In this document: positions 34,804-37,463 of the stretch, piece by piece
Position numbering within the stretch: position 1 is the first letter of the stretch
Layout of the letters: every line of letters starts with the position of its first letter
Assembly: GCA_902777615.1 (NCBI GenBank)
Contig: CACYUQ010000015.1
Location: 1 to 37,463, forward strand
Direction: 5' to 3'
DNA length: 37,463 nt
Origin: an uncultured Selenomonadaceae bacterium
GTDB lineage: Bacteria > Bacillota > Negativicutes > Selenomonadales > Selenomonadaceae
The notes under the pieces: model-generated
What the model was told of the DNA's origin: nothing
The model's database searches: none
Seen by the model: the letters and a program-made list of their open reading frames with translations, nothing else
Translations under genes and position numbers: made by a program

Positions 34804-34832
34804 AGTATAGGAAAACGTTTCGCTATTGTCAA
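34804..34832 (-). promoter_or_regulatory. Consensus sigma-A promoter of the carboxyltransferase gene
   Basis: On the minus strand TTGACA (34832-34827) and TATACT (34809-34804) are 17 bases apart. The divergent region 34706-35034 holds this promoter, the leader hairpin and the tig promoter. Between 34833 and 34927 only A/T-rich sequence with small palindromes is seen. Confidence 0.88.
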
Positions 34833-34927
34833 TCGCAAGAGACGCGGACTTCGCGTTTATTGCAGTATTGTTTTTGGATTATATTCCATAATAAAAGGAT
34901 AAATCTAGTTCTTTCTTTATCTAAATA

Positions 34928-34956
34928 TTGTTTTTCGTTGACATTTATGGTATTAT
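34928..34956 (+). promoter_or_regulatory. Promoter of tig
   Basis: TTGTTT (34928-34933) and TATTAT (34951-34956) are 17 bases apart. A perfect TTGACA also occurs at 34938-34943, but its -10 partner (TAATGG, 16 bases on) is poor. Confidence 0.6.
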
Positions 34957-35034
34957 GCGTAATGGTATGTTTGTCTTATGTGGATTAACCGCAGACAATG
35001 TGCGAAAGAAAATGGATGGAGGGCATTTCAGGTT

Positions 35035-36324
35035 ATGAAGGTTTCCAGAGAGAACGGGGAAAATCAGCAGGTTATTCTTACGATTGAGGCGCCGGCCGAG
35101 GATTGGGGCAAGGCGATTGCGGACGCTGCAAAGCGTATCGCGAAGGAAGTGAATATTCCGGGGTTCCGTCGCGGCAAAGCACCGCGTCATATCGTCGAGC
35201 AGCGCATCGGCAAGGAGGCTCTGATTGACGAGGCTTATGAAAAGTTCGGCCCGAAGGTTTTCGACGAGGCGATGGCAGAGGAGAAGCTGGAGCTTGCGTC
35301 TTATCCGAATTTTGAGCGCGTTCAGACGGAGGAAGGCAAGCCGTTCATTCTGAAGGCGACGATTACGCCGAAGCCTGAAGTGAAGCTCGGTGACTATAAG
35401 GGCCTGAAGATTGAGAAGAAGGTCGAGGCGGTCACCGACGAGACGGTCATGCAGCATATCGACAAGATGCGCGACCGCAAGGCACAGATGGTGGATGCGC
35501 CGGAAGGCGCAGAAGCGCAGATGGGTGACCTGACGACGATTGATTTCAAGGGCTTCGTGAATGGCGAGGCGTTCGAGGGCGGAGAAGGCACCGATTATCC
35601 GTTGCGTCTCGGTTCCGGCAGCTTCATTCCGGGCTTCGAGGATCAGCTCGTCGGTATGAAGGTCGGCGAGGAGCGCGACGTGAAGGTCACGTTCCCCGAG
35701 AATTACCATTCGGAAAATCTGTCCGGCAAAGAAGCTGTGTTCCACTGCAAGCTGAACAAGCTGAAGAACAAGAACCTGCCGGAGTTAAACGATGAGTTCG
35801 TGCAGCAGGCCAGCGTGTTCAAGACGGTGGACGAGCTGAAGAAAGACGTCCGCGAGAAGCTGGAGAAAGCCGCGGAGTCGAAGGCGGAGAACGACCGCCG
35901 GGTGGCCGCGATCGACAAGGCGGCCGAGAATGCCACGATGGATATTCCCGAGGTGATGGTCGAGGACCGCATCGACCAGATGCTTCAGGAGTTTGCAATG
36001 CGCCTCGAGCAGCAGGGCATGAAGTTTGAACAGTATTTGCAGCTTTCGGGCGGCGATATGACGAAGCTTCGCGATCAGTACCGCGAGACGGCGGAGAAAA
36101 ATGTCCGCACGGATCTGATGCTGGAAGCGGTAGCCAAGGCGGAGAAGATCGAGGTTACGGGTGACGATATCCGTACGGAGATTGCGATGATGGCGCAGCT
36201 TTACAATGCGACACCGGCGCAGGTGCAGAAGATTGTGCGTCAGCAGGGCCGTCTGAACGATCTTGCGGTGACGGTCATGCGTCGCAAAACGGCGAAGTTT
36301 ATCGTCGACAATCTTGCGGAGTAA
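35035..36324 (+). CDS. tig: Trigger factor (ribosome-associated chaperone and peptidyl-prolyl isomerase)
   Basis: The product has 429 residues. The N-terminal ribosome-binding domain has 'VNIPGFRRGKAPRHIVEQRI' (signature GFRxGKxP). An FKBP-type isomerase domain (about 150-245) includes 'GDLTTIDFKGFVNGEAFEGG' and 'SGSFIPGFEDQLVGMKVGEE'. The C-terminal helical chaperone arm follows. It holds nascent chains at the exit tunnel. ATG 35035 follows GGAGGG; an in-frame ATG at 34978 lies in the leader. clpP and clpX follow, the usual order. Confidence 0.97.
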   Translation: MKVSRENGENQQVILTIEAPAEDWGKAIADAAKRIAKEVNIPGFRRGKAPRHIVEQRIGKEALIDEAYEKFGPKVFDEAMAEEKLELASYPNFERVQTEEGKPFILKATITPKPEVKLGDYKGLKIEKKVEAVTDETVMQHIDKMRDRKAQMVDAPEGAEAQMGDLTTIDFKGFVNGEAFEGGEGTDYPLRLGSGSFIPGFEDQLVGMKVGEERDVKVTFPENYHSENLSGKEAVFHCKLNKLKNKNLPELNDEFVQQASVFKTVDELKKDVREKLEKAAESKAENDRRVAAIDKAAENATMDIPEVMVEDRIDQMLQEFAMRLEQQGMKFEQYLQLSGGDMTKLRDQYRETAEKNVRTDLMLEAVAKAEKIEVTGDDIRTEIAMMAQLYNATPAQVQKIVRQQGRLNDLAVTVMRRKTAKFIVDNLAE

Positions 36325-36347
36325 TCGCTTTTTGAGGAGAGCGGAAT

Positions 36348-36974
36348 ATGAATTTTGAAGATCCGAAGATGAATTATTATGTGCCGATGGTCGTGGAGCG
36401 CACGAACAGAGGGGAGCGCGCCTACGATATTTATTCTCGGCTTTTGAAGGATCGTATCGTGTTTGTCGGCGGACCTATCGACGACAGCGTTGCTAATGTG
36501 GTCGTGGCGCAGCTCCTGTTTTTGGAGGCAGAGGATCCGGACAAGGATATCAATTTGTATATCAACAGTCCGGGTGGCGTCGTGACGGCGGGGCTTGCCA
36601 TTTACGATACGATGCAGTATATCCGGCCGGATGTGTCGACAATCTGCATCGGGCAGGCAGCCAGCATGGGGTCATTGCTTCTTGCGGCGGGTGCGCCGGG
36701 CAAGCGATATGCGTTGCCCTTGGCCCGCATCATGATTCATCAGCCGCTGGGCGGTGCACAAGGACAGTCTACGGACATCCAGATTCAGGCGAAGGAAATC
36801 CTGCGTCTGCGCGAGATTGGCAACGATATTCTCGTCAAGCACACGGGACAAGATCGGGAGAAAATCGTACAGGACACGGAGCGGGATAATTTCATGAACG
36901 CGCAGGAAGCGAAGGAATACGGAATTATCGACGAGGTGATTTCCAACCGCCCGCCCACAAAGGATGAGAAATAA
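36348..36974 (+). CDS. clpP: ATP-dependent Clp protease proteolytic subunit
   Basis: The product has 208 residues. The catalytic triad is Ser106 ('[14 protein letters not shown]'), His131 ('[13 protein letters not shown]') and Asp180 ('TERDNFMN'). It forms two heptameric rings that work with ClpX. GAGGAGAG precedes ATG 36348; an in-frame ATG at 36369 is an alternative that would shorten the propeptide-like start. Confidence 0.97.
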   Translation: MNFEDPKMNYYVPMVVERTNRGERAYDIYSRLLKDRIVFVGGPIDDSVANVVVAQLLFLEAEDPDKDINLYINSPGGVVTAGLAIYDTMQYIRPDVSTICIGQAASMGSLLLAAGAPGKRYALPLARIMIHQPLGGAQGQSTDIQIQAKEILRLREIGNDILVKHTGQDREKIVQDTERDNFMNAQEAKEYGIIDEVISNRPPTKDEK

Positions 36975-36991
36975 GAGGGGAGCCACGGCAG

Positions 36992-37463
36992 ATGAAATTC
37001 GGGGATGACAGGGGACAAATGAAATGTTCCTTCTGCGGAAAGGCGCAGGAGCAGGTCAGAAAGCTTGTAGCAGGCCCCGGTGTCTATATCTGCGACGAAT
37101 GCATCGAGCTTTGCAACGAGATTATCGAGGAGGAGTTCAGCGGCGAGGAGGAAATTGATTTCCAGAATGTCCCCAAGCCGAAGGAAATAGCCAAGATTCT
37201 CGATCAATACGTAATCGGGCAGGACGAGGCAAAAAAGGCTCTTTCTGTCGCCGTGTACAATCATTACAAGCGTATCAGCCTCCCTGCGGGTAAGTCGGGG
37301 GATGACGTAGAGCTTACGAAATCCAATATCCTGATGCTCGGTCCTACGGGCAGCGGAAAGACGCTTCTGGCACAGACATTGGCGCGTATCTTTAATGTGC
37401 CCTTTGCGATTGCTGACGCAACTTCTCTGACGGAAGCCGGTTACGTGGGCGAAGATGTCGAGA
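36992..37463 (+). CDS. clpX: ATP-dependent Clp protease ATP-binding subunit ClpX (3' end outside window)
   Basis: The first 157 codons are present. The zinc-binding domain shows '[18 protein letters not shown]' and '[14 protein letters not shown]', four cysteines in a CxxC...CxxC arrangement. '[20 protein letters not shown]' begins the AAA+ domain, and '[20 protein letters not shown]' is Walker A. ClpX unfolds substrates and feeds them to ClpP. GAGGGGAG lies upstream of ATG 36992, 17 bases after the clpP stop. Confidence 0.97.
   Translation, partial: MKFGDDRGQMKCSFCGKAQEQVRKLVAGPGVYICDECIELCNEIIEEEFSGEEEIDFQNVPKPKEIAKILDQYVIGQDEAKKALSVAVYNHYKRISLPAGKSGDDVELTKSNILMLGPTGSGKTLLAQTLARIFNVPFAIADATSLTEAGYVGEDVE

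Noticed and set aside
34938-34965. TTGACA at 34938 as the main tig promoter
   Set aside because: The -35 box is perfect, but its -10 partner is poor. The overlapping TTGTTT-17-TATTAT arrangement is the better overall fit, although both could be used.

Overview
The window looks like the chromosome of an anaerobic member of the Negativicutes, most likely a Selenomonas-like organism. It has Firmicutes-type gene content and sigma-A promoters, strong AGGAGG ribosome binding sites, fairly high G+C, and several TTG or GTG starts. This assignment is inferred from gene content, gene order and protein style, not from a database search. Most of the sequence is dense core housekeeping DNA on the + strand.

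Region by region: (1) 1-1750 holds the 3' end of a CobN/HmuS-like large chelatase gene and a flavodoxin gene behind a long inverted repeat. (2) 1770-6750 is a purine operon, purE-purC-purM-purN-purH(N-domain only)-purD, with a consensus promoter and a strong hairpin built into the end of purE. The purH gene encodes only the IMP cyclohydrolase half, and purF and purL are absent here. (3) 6750-8711 is rpsB-tsf. (4) 8712-16978 is an accessory block between tsf and pyrH, two genes that are usually neighbours. It carries a dicarboxylate-type symporter with an N-terminal extension, a YtcJ-like amidohydrolase, a minus-strand trio (YolD-like, LUD domain, papain/C39-like), an FMN reductase, an exported SagB-like nitroreductase, a Nif11-leader-like small peptide, and several gene fragments. 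(5) 16979-25580 is a core envelope and isoprenoid operon: pyrH-frr-small ORF-ferredoxin-uppS-cdsA-dxr-rseP-ispG-proS. A 176-bp foldback element lies just behind the ferredoxin. (6) 25657-29510 is pheS-pheT-zapA. (7) 29515-33274 is a DUF47-Pit phosphate transport pair, a TGS/uridine-kinase-type fusion and a TIGR04076 protein. (8) 33280-34832 is a minus-strand biotin-dependent carboxyltransferase gene with its own promoter and a leader hairpin. (9) 34928 to the end is tig-clpP-clpX, with clpX cut by the window edge.

The strongest unusual signal is at 16109-16755. Two perfect 60-bp inverted copies of one coding segment flank a 527-bp stretch. Each copy is read in the same frame from an outside start, one on each strand. 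Inversion of the middle would therefore swap the C-termini of two small proteins in frame. No recombinase is visible nearby, so this is a candidate switch, not a demonstrated one. Other points of note are the stand-alone IMP cyclohydrolase, the purE/purC hairpin, the foldback element, an amber codon separating a small cysteine-peptidase-like gene from 39 more in-frame codons, and the CobN-like/flavodoxin pair.
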